Shown piece by piece: positions 31,695 to 41,225 of a DNA stretch of 64,000 bases; positions within the stretch are counted from its first letter, which is position 1; every line of letters starts with the position of its first letter. The stretch comes from Arthrobacter agilis (GTDB taxonomy: Bacteria > Actinomycetota > Actinomycetes > Actinomycetales > Micrococcaceae). The notes under the pieces are model-generated. The model had not been told where the DNA came from and did no database searches. It saw only the letters and a program-made list of their open reading frames with translations. Location: positions 1,922,001 through 1,986,000 of the forward strand of contig NZ_JAUSXO010000001.1 of the NCBI RefSeq assembly GCF_030816075.1. The letters run 5' to 3'. The translations under genes were made by a program, and so were the position numbers.

Positions 31695-33251
31695 GGCGCG
31701 TCGTCCCTCAGTGGTGCGGACCGGATCCTGCGGACGACGGCCGCCGTGGAGCGTTCCGGGACGTAGTCGAGGATGCTGACGCGTCCGCCGCAGGCCTCGA
31801 CGGCCGGCGCCTCCTCGAGCATCTGCGCGGTGTAGTCGCCGCCCTTGGCGTACACGTCGGGCCGGAGCAGTTCGATCAGCGGCACGAGGGTGTCCGTGGT
31901 GAAGACGGTGACGTAGTCGACACAGCTCAGGGACGCGATGATGCCCGCGCGGTCCGCGATGGGGTTGATGGGCCGGTCGGGGCCCTTGAGCCTGCGCACC
32001 CCGTCGTCGTCGTTCAGCGCGACGACGAGGACGTCGCCGAGCTGCTTGGCCTGGTTGAGGGAGCGGGTGTGCCCCCGGTGCAGGACGTCGAAGCACCCGT
32101 TCGTCAGGACGATGCGCTTGCCGGCCGCGCGGTCCTCCGCCACCCTCCGCAGGAGCTCCTCGATGGTCAGAGCGGTGTCCGCGACCTGCTGCAGGTGGCC
32201 GGTGAGGTCAGCCGTCGTGCACACGGAGGTGCCCGGGCGGTGGACGACGACGTCGGCGGCGGCCTGCGCCAGATCCAGGCTCGTGGTGAGTGGCAGGCCC
32301 GCGGCCCGCGCGGCGGTGAGGCTCGCGACGAAGGTGTCCCCCGCACCGGAGGCCTGCTTCTCGGTGGCGGGCCGGGCCCAGGTGCGGTGCTCCTCGCCGT
32401 CCTGCCCGAGCAGCACCGTGCCGTCCCGGTCCAGGGTGACCACGACGGCGGCGGCGTTCGTCGATGCGAGGAGATCGGCCCTCCGCGCCGGTGACGGTCG
32501 CGGCCCGGTCCGAGCGCGGGTCGAGGCGCACGGCGAGGACCTGCGCGGCCTCCTGCGCATTGGGCGTGACGATGTCCGGGCCGAGCGCTGCCCAGGCGGC
32601 GGTGTCGTGGGCGTCGACGACGACGAGGGTGCCCGGATCGATGCTCGAGGCATGCCCGAGCGCCGCGCGGACCTCCTCGCCGAGCGCGCCCGAGCCGTAG
32701 TCGCAGACGACGACGGCGTCGGCGCCCGCGACGGCGGCGGGGATCGTGGCGGCGAGGTCGGTGAGCGCCGACGACGGCAGGTCGCCGTGCGTGTCGTCGA
32801 GGCGGAGCATGACCTGGTCACCGCCGAGGATGCGGTACTTCGTGGTGGTGCCCACCCGGGGGTCCTGCAGGAGATGGGTGGTGTCGACGCCGGCGTCCTC
32901 GAGGATGCCGCGCAGGCGCTGCCCGGCGTCGTCGGTGCCGATCAGGCCGCACATGCGCACGTCGGCGCCGAGGGCGGCGAGGTTCATCGCCGTGTTCGCC
33001 GCCCCGCCGGCGGCGTAGTCGCGCCGCGTGATGTCCACGACCGGCGCCGGCGCCTCCCGGCAGAAGCGCTCGATGGTGCCGCTCCACCAGCCGTCCAGCA
33101 TGGCGTCGCCGATCACGGTGATGCTCGGCGCGCGGTCGGCGATGGCCGCGGGGACCCAGGCGGCGAGGCCCCGGACCTCGGAGAGGTCCTCCCCGGCGTC
33201 CTGTGCCGCGGGTGCGATGCCCCCGGGCAGGTTCTGCAGCGCGTCGTCCAT
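31691..33251 (-). pseudogene. hldE: Bifunctional heptose-7-phosphate kinase/heptose-1-phosphate adenylyltransferase, copy 1, frameshifted
   Basis: HldE phosphorylates D-glycero-D-manno-heptose 7-phosphate and later transfers AMP to heptose 1-phosphate. The N-terminal PfkB-type kinase (AAGGAANTAMNLAALGADVR) and the C-terminal cytidylyltransferase domain (LTNGCFDVLHRGHTRSLNQA) are both present. Between them, near 32485-32490, the frame shifts by one base just before GAGDTF. Removing one G or C restores one protein of about 520 residues. The start overlaps the aldehyde dehydrogenase stop (ATGA) and the stop overlaps the GT2 start (GTGA). A second, intact copy lies at 36863. Confidence 0.85.
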
Positions 33252-34663
33252 CAGGCGCCCTCCTGCGGAGGCGCGCTGATGTGCACGACCTTCACGAGGG
33301 CGAACTCGTCGAGCAGTTCGGGCCCGTAGCCGAACCCAGCCCCGCTGATGCCGCGGGGCTGGGCCGATCCGCCGGGCGCACCGCCGAAGACGGCGTTGAC
33401 CTTGACCGTGCCGACCGCGAGCCCGGCGATGGCCTGCTGCGCGTGGGCGATGCCGCCCGTCAGCACGGACGCCGCGAGCCCGTACGGACCGGCCGCGGCG
33501 AGGCGCAGGGCGTCGTCGAAGCTGTCCACGACGGTCACCGGCGCCACCGGGCCGAAGGTCTCCTCGGTCATGACCGTCATGGCATCGGTGCAGTCCGCGA
33601 GCACCGTGGCCGGGTAGTGGGCGCCCGGGCCGCCCGGCACCTGCCCGCCCTCGAGGCACCGCGCGCCGAGGCTGATCGCCTCCGTCACCTGCGCGTCCAC
33701 GATGTCCCGCATGCGCCGGTCGACGAGCGGCGCGAAGTCACCGCCCGTGTTGCGGCTGTGGGCCTCGGCCGCGAGGGCGGCCAGGAAGGGTTCGGCGATG
33801 GCGCGGTGCACGTAGATGCGCTCCACGGACGTGCAGATCTGCCCGCTGTTGGCGAAGGCGCCGAGGGCCGCCTGGCCCGCGGCCCACACGGGGTCGACGT
33901 CGGCGTCGACGATCAGGGGATCGTTGCCGCCGTTCTCCCGGATGACGTGCGCGCCGGTGAGGGACGCCGCCCGGGCGATCCGCGCCCCGGTGGCACTCGA
34001 GCCGACGTGGGCGAAGACGTCCACCCCCGTCTCCATCGTGATCATCTGCCCCACTCCGGCGCCGCCGGTCAGGGTGGTGAGGACGCCGTCGGGGAAGGCC
34101 GGCTGCAGCAGGCGCCCGAGCAGTTCGCCCACGTGGGGGCACCGCTCGCTCGGCTTGTGGATGACGGTGTTGCCCGTCACCAGGGCGGCACCGATGAGCC
34201 CGGCGGCCACGGCCACGGGGTCGTTCCACGGCGTCAGGAGCGCGGCGACCCCGCGCGGCTCGGCGACCGTGTAGTCGGTGGCGGTCACCGCTCCGCGCAG
34301 GCTGAGCCCGCGGTGCACGGGGCCGAGTTCCGCGTACTGCTCGAGCGTGGCGATCCCGGCCTCGACGCCGCCGAGTGCGTCCCCGAGGGGCTTGCCGGTC
34401 TCGCGCGTGTTCAGTTCCGCCAGCTCACGGGCACCCTCCCGCAGTGCCGCGGCGGCCCGCCGCAGGGCGGCACCCCGGTCGGCCGGGCTGGTGGCGGCCC
34501 ATTCGGGCTGCACGGTCCGCGCCAGGCCGACGGCGAGCGCCACCTGGTCCCGGTTGGCGGACGGCAGCGTCCCCACCTCGCTCCCGTCGCGGGGATCGAG
34601 GATGGTGAGGGACTCGTCGTCCTGCACATCAAGCAGGGTGTGTGCCTGGGAGTTGATGGACAT
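33251..34663 (-). CDS. Aldehyde dehydrogenase family protein
   Basis: 470 residues of NAD(P)-dependent aldehyde dehydrogenase. Cofactor and active-site motifs are LTPWNDPVAVAAGLIGAALV (TPWN-like), GSSATGARIARAA (GSxxxG), RENGGNDPLIV (general base Glu in an unusual ENGG in place of ELGG) and NSGQICTSVERIYV (nucleophile Cys). The substrate is unknown. It is the first gene of a minus-strand operon with hldE and GT2, which suggests sugar or aldehyde metabolism linked to the glycan. Confidence 0.88.
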   Translation of the reverse strand: MSINSQAHTLLDVQDDESLTILDPRDGSEVGTLPSANRDQVALAVGLARTVQPEWAATSPADRGAALRRAAAALREGARELAELNTRETGKPLGDALGGVEAGIATLEQYAELGPVHRGLSLRGAVTATDYTVAEPRGVAALLTPWNDPVAVAAGLIGAALVTGNTVIHKPSERCPHVGELLGRLLQPAFPDGVLTTLTGGAGVGQMITMETGVDVFAHVGSSATGARIARAASLTGAHVIRENGGNDPLIVDADVDPVWAAGQAALGAFANSGQICTSVERIYVHRAIAEPFLAALAAEAHSRNTGGDFAPLVDRRMRDIVDAQVTEAISLGARCLEGGQVPGGPGAHYPATVLADCTDAMTVMTEETFGPVAPVTVVDSFDDALRLAAAGPYGLAASVLTGGIAHAQQAIAGLAVGTVKVNAVFGGAPGGSAQPRGISGAGFGYGPELLDEFALVKVVHISAPPQEGA

Positions 34664-34936
34664 TGCGCTCCTCGATGTCGTGTACCGCCGCGGCGTGGTC
34701 CCGCGGCACGGCTAGTGGTCCCGTACCCGCCTCCCGTGCTTTCACACAGGGCGCCCGCCGATTTCTACGCCACACCCGCGCGGTCATCAGCACGCTTAGC
34801 ATATGGTGGCACGGGAAGGGGCAGCGGGTCTCCTGCTCCCGGCGAAGGCATTGACAGCATGGCGCAGGCCTGCCGCTGGGGGCACCGGGGGCCTGCTGCT
34901 CGAGGCACCGCGATCAGCGACAGGAACGGGGAGAAC
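34664..34936. other. Divergent intergenic region
   Basis: The 273 bases between the divergent aldehyde dehydrogenase and GT9 genes should hold both promoters. I see no convincing operator or ORF. AGGAACGGGGAGAAC precedes the GT9 start. Confidence 0.4.
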
Positions 34937-36095
34937 GTGACACAGCAGGCGGACACGACAGCGGATTTCGGCGGTCGCCAGGACGAGGCGAGGTCGGTGG
35001 GGCCGGTGCTCGCGCCGTTCGAGGACGTCCGACGGATCGCCGTCCTGCGCGGTGGCGGCCTCGGCGACCTCATGTTCGCGCTGCCCGCCATCGCCGCTCT
35101 CGAGGACCGCTATCCCGGGGCGGAGATCACCCTCCTCGGGATGCCCGGGCACGCCGCGCTGCTCGAGGGCAGGCCCGGCCCGGTGTCCGCGGTGCTGGAG
35201 CTGCCCGTCTCCCCCGGCGTCCGACCCGGCGAGGAGGATCCGGAGGCGGTGGAGCGGTTCTTCGCCGCCGTGCGCGGGTCCTTCGACCTCGCCGTGCAGC
35301 TGCATGGGGGCGGACGCAACTCCAACCCGTTCCTGCTGCGGCTGGAGGCCCGCCACACCATCGGCACGCGCACGCCCGACGCCGTGGGACTGGAACGGAC
35401 CATCCCGTACGTCTACTACCAGCACGAGGTGTTCCGCGCCCTCGAGGTGGTGGGGCTGGCCGGGGCGGTGCCGCGGGACCTCGAGCCGGCGGGTCGAGGT
35501 GCTGCCCGCGGAGGCGGAGCGTGCCGCGCAGCTGACCGGCCCGGGACCCGTGATCGCACTGCACCCCGGCGCCACCGACCCGCGCCGGCGATGGCCGTCG
35601 TCGTCGTTCGCGGAGATCGCGGTGCGCGCCGCGGCGGACGGCTGCGAGGTGGTGGTGGTCGGCGACGCCTCCGACGCACCGACGGCCGAGGAGATCGTCC
35701 GCCTGGCACGCGCGAAACACCCGTCGGCGGACGTGCGGTCGCTCGCGGGCCGGCTGACCCTCGGCGAACTGACGGGCGTGCTGGCGCGCAGCGCGGTGAT
35801 GGTGGGCAACGACAGCGGCCCGCGCCATCTGGCGCAGGCCGTCGGCACGCCGACCGTCGGTGTCTACTGGATCGGCAACGTCATCAACGCCGGGGCGATG
35901 GGACGCAGCCTCCACCGCGTGCACTTCTCCTGGGTGGCGCACTGCCCGGTGTGCGGCGTGGACGTCACCCAGGTCGGGTGGACGGCCCAACGCTGCGAGC
36001 ACGACGACTCGTTCGTTGCGACCGTCCAGCCCGACGCCGTCTACGCGGACGTGGCGGAACTCAGGGCCACGAGCCTTCTTCTGCGTGGGCGATGA
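34937..36095 (+). pseudogene. Glycosyltransferase family 9 (heptosyltransferase-like), frameshifted
   Basis: About 385 residues of the ADP-heptose:LPS heptosyltransferase family. The first frame holds RIAVLRGGGLGDLMFALPAI, the family start with the GDL motif. The second frame holds VIALHPGATDPRRRWPSSSF and VGNDSGPRHLAQAVGTPTVG, the NDP-sugar-binding C-terminal half, and WVAHCPVCGVDV. The shift is at about 35486-35493 (GAGCCGGCGGGTCGAG); dropping one G gives continuous DLEPRVEVLPAEAER. GTG start. Its 3' end overlaps the convergent SDR by 35 bases. Confidence 0.82.
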
Positions 36096-36798
36096 CCATC
36101 TCGCGGATCTCGCAGCTCTTGGGCTGCGACAGCGCGAAGAGGATCGCCTCGGCCACGCGCTCGGGGTCGTTGAGGCGTGAATCGTCCTGCGGCTTGTACT
36201 GCTCGTCGCGGTCGTCGAAGAACCGGGTCTTCATGCCGCCGGGGATGATCGTGGTGACGCCGATCTGCCCGGCGGTCTCCGCGGCGAGGGCCTGTGAGAA
36301 GCCCATCACCCCGAACTTGGAGGCGCAGTAGGCCGTCGCGTCGCCCACGGCCTTGATGCCCAGCGTGGAGGCGATGGTGACCACGCGGCCGTGCGTCTGC
36401 TTCAGGTAGGGCAGGGCGGCGCGGGCGGTGGACGCGGTGCCCATCAGGTTGACGCCGATCACCTTCTCCCACTGGTCCGCGGGCACCGTGTCGAGCGCCC
36501 CGCACCGGTCGATGCCGGCTGCCGTGACGACGGCGTCGAGGCCGTCCATCGTCTCGGCCGCCTCCCGCACCGCCGCCTCCACGGCCTCGCGGTCCGCGAC
36601 GTCGACCTCGAAGGCCTTGACGCCGGTCACGCGGCTGATGTCGCGGTCGAGCACCACGGGGGTACCCCCTGCGGCGAGCACGCCCTGCACGATGGCCGCG
36701 CCGAGGCCGGAGCCTCCACCGGTCACCAGGACGCGTCCCGGGTTGAAGCCGTTGCCTGCCGGTGTCGCTGCCGTGCCTGCTGTCGTGTTCTCGGTCAT
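36061..36798 (-). CDS. Short-chain dehydrogenase/reductase
   Basis: 245-residue classical SDR. NAD(P) motif VTGGGSGLGAAIVQGV, VTAAGID (NAG-like), Ser in ASTLGI and catalytic Y-x-x-x-K in ATAYCASKFGVMGFS. It begins with a low-complexity Thr/Ala tract. ATG 36798 has a strong ribosome site (AAAGGAAC). Size and motifs are those of a classical SDR, not of the extended epimerase HldD, so it cannot simply be assigned as the heptose epimerase. It stands downstream of hldE copy 2. Confidence 0.85.
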   Translation of the reverse strand: MTENTTAGTAATPAGNGFNPGRVLVTGGGSGLGAAIVQGVLAAGGTPVVLDRDISRVTGVKAFEVDVADREAVEAAVREAAETMDGLDAVVTAAGIDRCGALDTVPADQWEKVIGVNLMGTASTARAALPYLKQTHGRVVTIASTLGIKAVGDATAYCASKFGVMGFSQALAAETAGQIGVTTIIPGGMKTRFFDDRDEQYKPQDDSRLNDPERVAEAILFALSQPKSCEIREMVIAHAEEGSWP

Positions 36799-36862
36799 GC
36801 TGTTCCTTTCGTTGCGTTGCTCCCGGCCTGCTGGATCGGACCGGGTGCGGTTCTGCAGCGCG

Positions 36863-38227
36863 TCAGCCGACTCGGGCGAGCGCGGCTGCAAGTCTGGTGG
36901 TGGAGCGGGCCGGGATGTAGGGGACGGTGACCGTCCTGCCGCCCCAGCTGCTCACGAGCGCCGCCTCGGGCAGGTCCTCGGCCGCGTAGTCGCCGCCCTT
37001 GACCCAGATGTCCGGCTGGAGGCGGGAGATGGCGTTCTCCGGCGTGGACTCCCCGAAGACGAGCACGGCGTCCACGCACTCCAGGGCGGAGAGCAGTTCG
37101 GCGCGGTCCTCCTGCTTGATGATGGGACGGCTCTCGCCCTTCAGCCCTCGCACGGACTCGTCCGAGTTGAGGAGGACGATCAGGCAGTCGCCGAGCTGCC
37201 GTGCCGCCGCGAGGGTGCGGGCATGGCCCGCGTGGAGGAGGTCGAAGCACCCGCCGGTCGCCACGACGGTGCCGCCCGCCTCCCGCGTGCGGCGCGCGAC
37301 GTCGAGGGCATCGAGGCCGTCGACGGGCAGCTGCCGCGGCGTGTCCTGCCGGCGGCCCATGGCGCCCACTCCCCCGGAGCCGAGGAAGCGCGCGGCGGCC
37401 TCCGTGGCCCGCTGGGCCGCGGTGTCGATCGGCTCCCCCGAGGCGAGGCCGACGGCGAGCGCTGAGGCGAACCGGTCGCCCGCCCCGCAGGGGTCCGCGG
37501 CGGTGACGCGGGGTGCGGGGACCACCTGCGGCAGGAGGCCCGGCGCGGCGACGAGGGCCCCGTGTTCGCCCATCGTGACGAGCACCGCGCGGCTGCGCCA
37601 GGTGGCCAGGAGGACGTCCGCGGCAGCCGCGGCGGCGCGCGTGCCGGAGCCCTGGACGTCGGCGAAGCGGAGCGCCTCCCCGAGGTTGGGGGTCACGGCG
37701 GCGACGCCGGGGACAGGCTGCGCCCCGGAGGGGTGTGGGTCCCACACCACCGGGGTCGACGCGGCGAGGGCTTCGAGGCGGGCGCGCAGCGCGGGATCGG
37801 CCAGCAGCCCCCGCCCGTAGTCCGCCGCGATGACCGCGTCGGCCCCGTCGAGCGCCGCCAGCATGGCGTCGGTGCATCCGGGGACGGGCGGTGTGGCGCA
37901 TCCCTCGTCGAAGCGCACCACGGGCTGCCCGGACGCCCGGACCCGGGTCTTGACGGGTGTCGGGGCGCCGGAGGGGCCGGCGACGACGGCGATGCCCTCG
38001 AGCTCGGCACGGAGCAGCCCTGCGGCGTCGTCCTCCCCGAGGACCGTCACGAGGACGGCCTCGTGGCCGTCGGCCTCCAGCATGCGGGCCACGAGTCCTG
38101 CACCGCCGGCACGGCGCCGGACGGCGTCGACGTCGACGACGGGCACGGGCGCGTCGGGCGACAGGCGCCCGGCATCACCCGAGAGGTCCGTGTCGAGCAG
38201 GACGTCACCGACCACAACGATCCTCAT
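36863..38227 (-). CDS. hldE: Bifunctional heptose-7-phosphate kinase/heptose-1-phosphate adenylyltransferase, copy 2
   Basis: 454 residues. The N-terminal ribokinase-like domain (MRIVVVGDVLLDTDLSGDAG, FDEG, DPCGAGDRFASALAVGL with the catalytic GAGD Asp) is fused to a nucleotidyltransferase domain (VVATGGCFDLLHAGHARTLA, later VKGGDYAAEDLPE). It makes heptose 1,7-bisphosphate, and after GmhB acts forms ADP-heptose. The start overlaps gmhA (ATGA). The intact frame contrasts with copy 1, and the two copies share only family-level similarity. Confidence 0.88.
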   Translation of the reverse strand: MRIVVVGDVLLDTDLSGDAGRLSPDAPVPVVDVDAVRRRAGGAGLVARMLEADGHEAVLVTVLGEDDAAGLLRAELEGIAVVAGPSGAPTPVKTRVRASGQPVVRFDEGCATPPVPGCTDAMLAALDGADAVIAADYGRGLLADPALRARLEALAASTPVVWDPHPSGAQPVPGVAAVTPNLGEALRFADVQGSGTRAAAAAADVLLATWRSRAVLVTMGEHGALVAAPGLLPQVVPAPRVTAADPCGAGDRFASALAVGLASGEPIDTAAQRATEAAARFLGSGGVGAMGRRQDTPRQLPVDGLDALDVARRTREAGGTVVATGGCFDLLHAGHARTLAAARQLGDCLIVLLNSDESVRGLKGESRPIIKQEDRAELLSALECVDAVLVFGESTPENAISRLQPDIWVKGGDYAAEDLPEAALVSSWGGRTVTVPYIPARSTTRLAAALARVG

Positions 38228-38937
38228 CGCTGCTCCTCCTGGCGGCGGCGGTGCACCTCGGCGTCGAAGGCCCGGCAGATCGCGTGGAGGGCGATCAGGT
38301 GGCCCTCCTGCGCATTGGCGGACTTCGCCTCGATCGCCACGAAGTCGTCGACGCGCTCGGTCAGCGGATTGGGTCCCGCCGCGGTGAGGGCCCACGTGGT
38401 CACGCCGGCCGCCCGGGCCGCGTCCACGGCGTGCAGCAGGTTGGGGCTCCTGCCGCTCGTGCTCAGGAGCAGCAGGATGTCTCCCGGGCGCCCGTGCGCG
38501 GTCACCTGGCGGGCGAACATGCGGTCGAACCCGTAGTCGTTGGAGATCGCCGTGACGGCCGAGCTCTCGGCATGGAGGGAGATCGCCGAGAACGGCTCGC
38601 GTTCGCCGTCGAACCGGCCCACGAGTTCGGCGGTGAGGTGCTGCGCCTCCGCGGCGGAGCCGCCGTTGCCGGCGGCGAGCAGGCGCTGGCCGGCCATCAG
38701 CCGCTCGGCCATCTCCACCCCCCAGCCGGCGAGGGTGCCGACGTTCTGCAGCAGCGACTCGATGGCCGGGCCCACGGAGCGCAGGTGGTCCGTCACGATC
38801 CGGCGGGAGTCCTCCCCGGGAGGGGCCGTGCTGCCCGGCGCGCCGGGGGTGTGCGGGCGTGGACCACGGACGGGTGCCGCGGTATCGACAGGACCGGTGG
38901 TCCTGTCCTCGGATACGTCGGTGATGTGAGTGGTCAC
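38224..38937 (-). CDS. gmhA: Phosphoheptose isomerase (SIS domain)
   Basis: 237 residues. Sedoheptulose 7-phosphate isomerase, the first committed step of heptose synthesis. SIS-domain motifs are LLAAGNGGSAAEAQHLTAEL, LLLLSTSGRSPNLLHAVDAA and QEGHLIALHAICRAFDAEV (closing His/Glu region). The N-terminal 45 residues are a Pro/Gly-rich extension. GTG start with AGGCAGGG upstream. It overlaps the GT4 gene by GTGA and hldE by ATGA. Confidence 0.88.
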   Translation of the reverse strand: MTTHITDVSEDRTTGPVDTAAPVRGPRPHTPGAPGSTAPPGEDSRRIVTDHLRSVGPAIESLLQNVGTLAGWGVEMAERLMAGQRLLAAGNGGSAAEAQHLTAELVGRFDGEREPFSAISLHAESSAVTAISNDYGFDRMFARQVTAHGRPGDILLLLSTSGRSPNLLHAVDAARAAGVTTWALTAAGPNPLTERVDDFVAIEAKSANAQEGHLIALHAICRAFDAEVHRRRQEEQR

Positions 38938-40226
38938 AGTGCCCTGCCTCCCGTGCTCTCGAGTCGACGCGCGGCGCTCCGCCGCGCTGTGGCCGGCTGT
39001 GCGGGCGCTGCCGCATTCAGGGCCGTCTGGTACGCCTTCTCCGTGTCGGCCGCGATCCGGCTCCACGAGTAGCGGGCCTTCACACGGCGGTAGCCGTTGC
39101 CGCCGAGCTCGCCGGCCCAGTCGGGATCCGACACCACCTCGGCGATGGCCGCCGCGATGGCCGCGGGGTCCTGCGGCGGGACGTGGAGGCCGGTCTTGCC
39201 GTGCACCACGGTGTCGACGAGTCCCCCGACGGCGGCGGCGATCACGGGGACGCCGCACGCCATCGCCTCGAGCGGCACGATGCCGAACGGTTCGTACCAG
39301 GGCGCGCAGACCACGGCGTCGGCGCTCCTGAGGACCGCCGGCATCTCCGCGCGGGAGACCTGGCCCCGCAGGACCACGCGGTCGCCGACACCGAGTTCGG
39401 CGGCCAGGGCGGTGAGCCGCTGCGCCTCGGGATCCTCCTCGAGGCTGGCCGAGTTGCCGGCGCCGCCCACGATGACGAGTTCGACGTCGTCGCGTCCCGT
39501 GGTGGCGAGCTCCGCCAGGGCCCGGATGACGAGATCCATGCCCTTGCGTGGCACGAGCCGCCCCACGCTGACGATGCGGTGGGCGCGGCCGCGCGCCTCG
39601 ACGGGTCCCTGCGGGCTGAACAGCTCGAGGTCGACGCCGCAGGGGGCGATGGACACGTGGCTGCCCGGCACGCCCATGGCCTTGAGCTCGAACACCTCGT
39701 CGGAGCAGGTGGCGACGATGCGGTCGGCGCTGCGGCCCACCATCGCCTCGAGCATGAGCCGCTCGGACGGGCTGGTGTCCTCCGAGCCCTGGTGGCGGCG
39801 CTTGACCGTCCCGAGCGCGTGGAAGGTCTGGACGACCTGCACGGGGCGGCCGGCGCTGCGCGACTGGCGGGCGGCGTCGAGTGCTGCGATGCCGGACATC
39901 CAGAAGTGCCCGTGGACGATGTCCGGTGCCTGCTCGCCCCAGTCCTCGACGATGCCCTCGGCGAGCTCGCTCATGTAGGGCAGCAGCATGTCCTTCGGGA
40001 CGCTGCGGACCGGGCCCGCCGTGACGTGCACGACCTCCAGCCGGGGGTGCGTCCGCACCCGGTCGGGCAGTGCGGCGTCGTCGCGGCGGGTGTACACCGT
40101 GACGTCGTGTCCGCGGCGGGCGAGCGCGAGAGACAGTTCCGCCACGTGGACGTTCTGTCCGCCGGCATCGACGCCCCCCAGTGCCGCGAGCGGGCTGGCG
40201 TGCTCGGAGACCATCGATATCCTCAC
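38934..40226 (-). CDS. Glycosyltransferase family 4
   Basis: 430-residue GT-B retaining transferase. Acceptor-side motifs MVSEHASPLAALGGVDAGGQ and NVHVAELSLALARRGHDVTV lie at the N-terminus, and the donor-side EX7E is in APWYEPFGIVPLEAMACGVP. SVGRLVPRKGMDLVIRAL is the usual start of the second Rossmann domain. The organisation resembles glycogen-synthase-like and MshA-type transferases. GTG start with GAAAGGAAAG upstream. It is part of the overlapping heptose operon. Confidence 0.88.
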   Translation of the reverse strand: MRISMVSEHASPLAALGGVDAGGQNVHVAELSLALARRGHDVTVYTRRDDAALPDRVRTHPRLEVVHVTAGPVRSVPKDMLLPYMSELAEGIVEDWGEQAPDIVHGHFWMSGIAALDAARQSRSAGRPVQVVQTFHALGTVKRRHQGSEDTSPSERLMLEAMVGRSADRIVATCSDEVFELKAMGVPGSHVSIAPCGVDLELFSPQGPVEARGRAHRIVSVGRLVPRKGMDLVIRALAELATTGRDDVELVIVGGAGNSASLEEDPEAQRLTALAAELGVGDRVVLRGQVSRAEMPAVLRSADAVVCAPWYEPFGIVPLEAMACGVPVIAAAVGGLVDTVVHGKTGLHVPPQDPAAIAAAIAEVVSDPDWAGELGGNGYRRVKARYSWSRIAADTEKAYQTALNAAAPAQPATARRSAARRLESTGGRAL

Positions 40227-41225
40227 TGCGCTTTCCTTTCTGTCGAGGCCAGGACCCGGTGCCGCAGCGGCGCCCGCTCCAGGACGTCGTCCCAGTCGGC
40301 GAGGAACCGGGCGAGCCCGTACCGTGCCAGTGCCGCTTCCCGTGCCACCAGCCCCCGGGCCCGGGCTTCGTCCGGGTCCTCGAGGAGGCGGGACGCCATC
40401 CGGACGAGGTCGTCGATGCTCGTCGAGATCGCGCCGGCCTCGGGCGGGACGGCCCGGGCGGCCTCCGTCGTCGCGAGCGCCAGCACGGGGGAGCCCCACG
40501 TGCATGGCCTCGAGGAGCGAGAGCCCGAGGGACGTCCACCGCAGGGGATGCACGTAGGCCCGGGAACGCCCGAGCCGGGCGTGCAGCCGCGCCGTGGGGA
40601 GGTCGCCGCCGATCCGCAGCTCCCCGGGACCGAGGTCCAGGGCGTCGGCGAGCCGGTCGGTGCCCATGCCGAAGACCTCCAGCGGGGCGACGCCGGCGAA
40701 CCGCGGCAGCAGGTCCGTCCCCGTGATCCTCCCGCGTCGGACGGGTTCGTTGATGACGGCGGCGAGCTGCTCGAGCTCCCCCGTGTAGAGGTAGCCCGGA
40801 TCGACGATGCCGTGCTCGATCACCGTGGTCCTGGCGACGCCGTTGTCCCAGAAGAGCTCGTTGAAGTGGGTCACGTGCACCACCGGGATGTCCGTCTGCT
40901 CCGCGAGCGGGTGCACCGTGCCGACGATGTCGCGGCGCGGCGTGTTGTGCTCGAGGAAGACGGCCGGCAGGTCGCGTCCGGGGGTGCGGCCGAGGAGGCG
41001 CTCGCACTCGGCGATCTCCTCGACGCGCTGCAGGACGACGGCGTCGATGCCGGCGTCGGCGAGGTCGGAGGGCGCCACCTCGATGACGGAGGCGGGCCAG
41101 TCGCGGCCCGCCCGGCCGAGTCCCCAAGCGCCGCCGTCGGGCGTGGTGGGCAGCACGTAGGTGTGATCACCTCGCACGAAGGCGTCGGTCCACCCTCCGT
41201 GCACATGCCATAACAGGATCCTCAT
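40223..41225 (-). pseudogene. Glycosyltransferase (GT4-like), frameshifted
   Basis: About 333 residues. The first frame begins MRILLWHVHGGWTDAFVRGD and holds HVTHFNELFWDNGVA and YVHPLRWTSLGLSLLEAMHV, the donor-site E-x-x-E region. After a run of five C (plus-strand 40487-40491) the frame changes and continues ALATTEAARAVPPEAGAIST to the stop. Removing one C gives HVGLPVLALAT, the usual family continuation. The ATG overlaps the GT9 stop (ATGA) and the stop overlaps the GT4 start. Confidence 0.82.

Noticed and set aside
30158-32494. Long plus-strand open frame across the CDF, DUF2795 and glycosyltransferase genes
   Set aside because: It spans three genes on the opposite strand that have recognised domains, and its translation is low complexity.
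33203-34936. Upstream extension of the GT9 frame to 33203
   Set aside because: It is antisense to the aldehyde dehydrogenase; the GTG at 34937 with GGGGAGAAC and the family start motif fits.
36061-36798. SDR as heptose epimerase HldD
   Set aside because: The sequence is a short classical SDR with YxxxK and no extended epimerase C-terminal domain.
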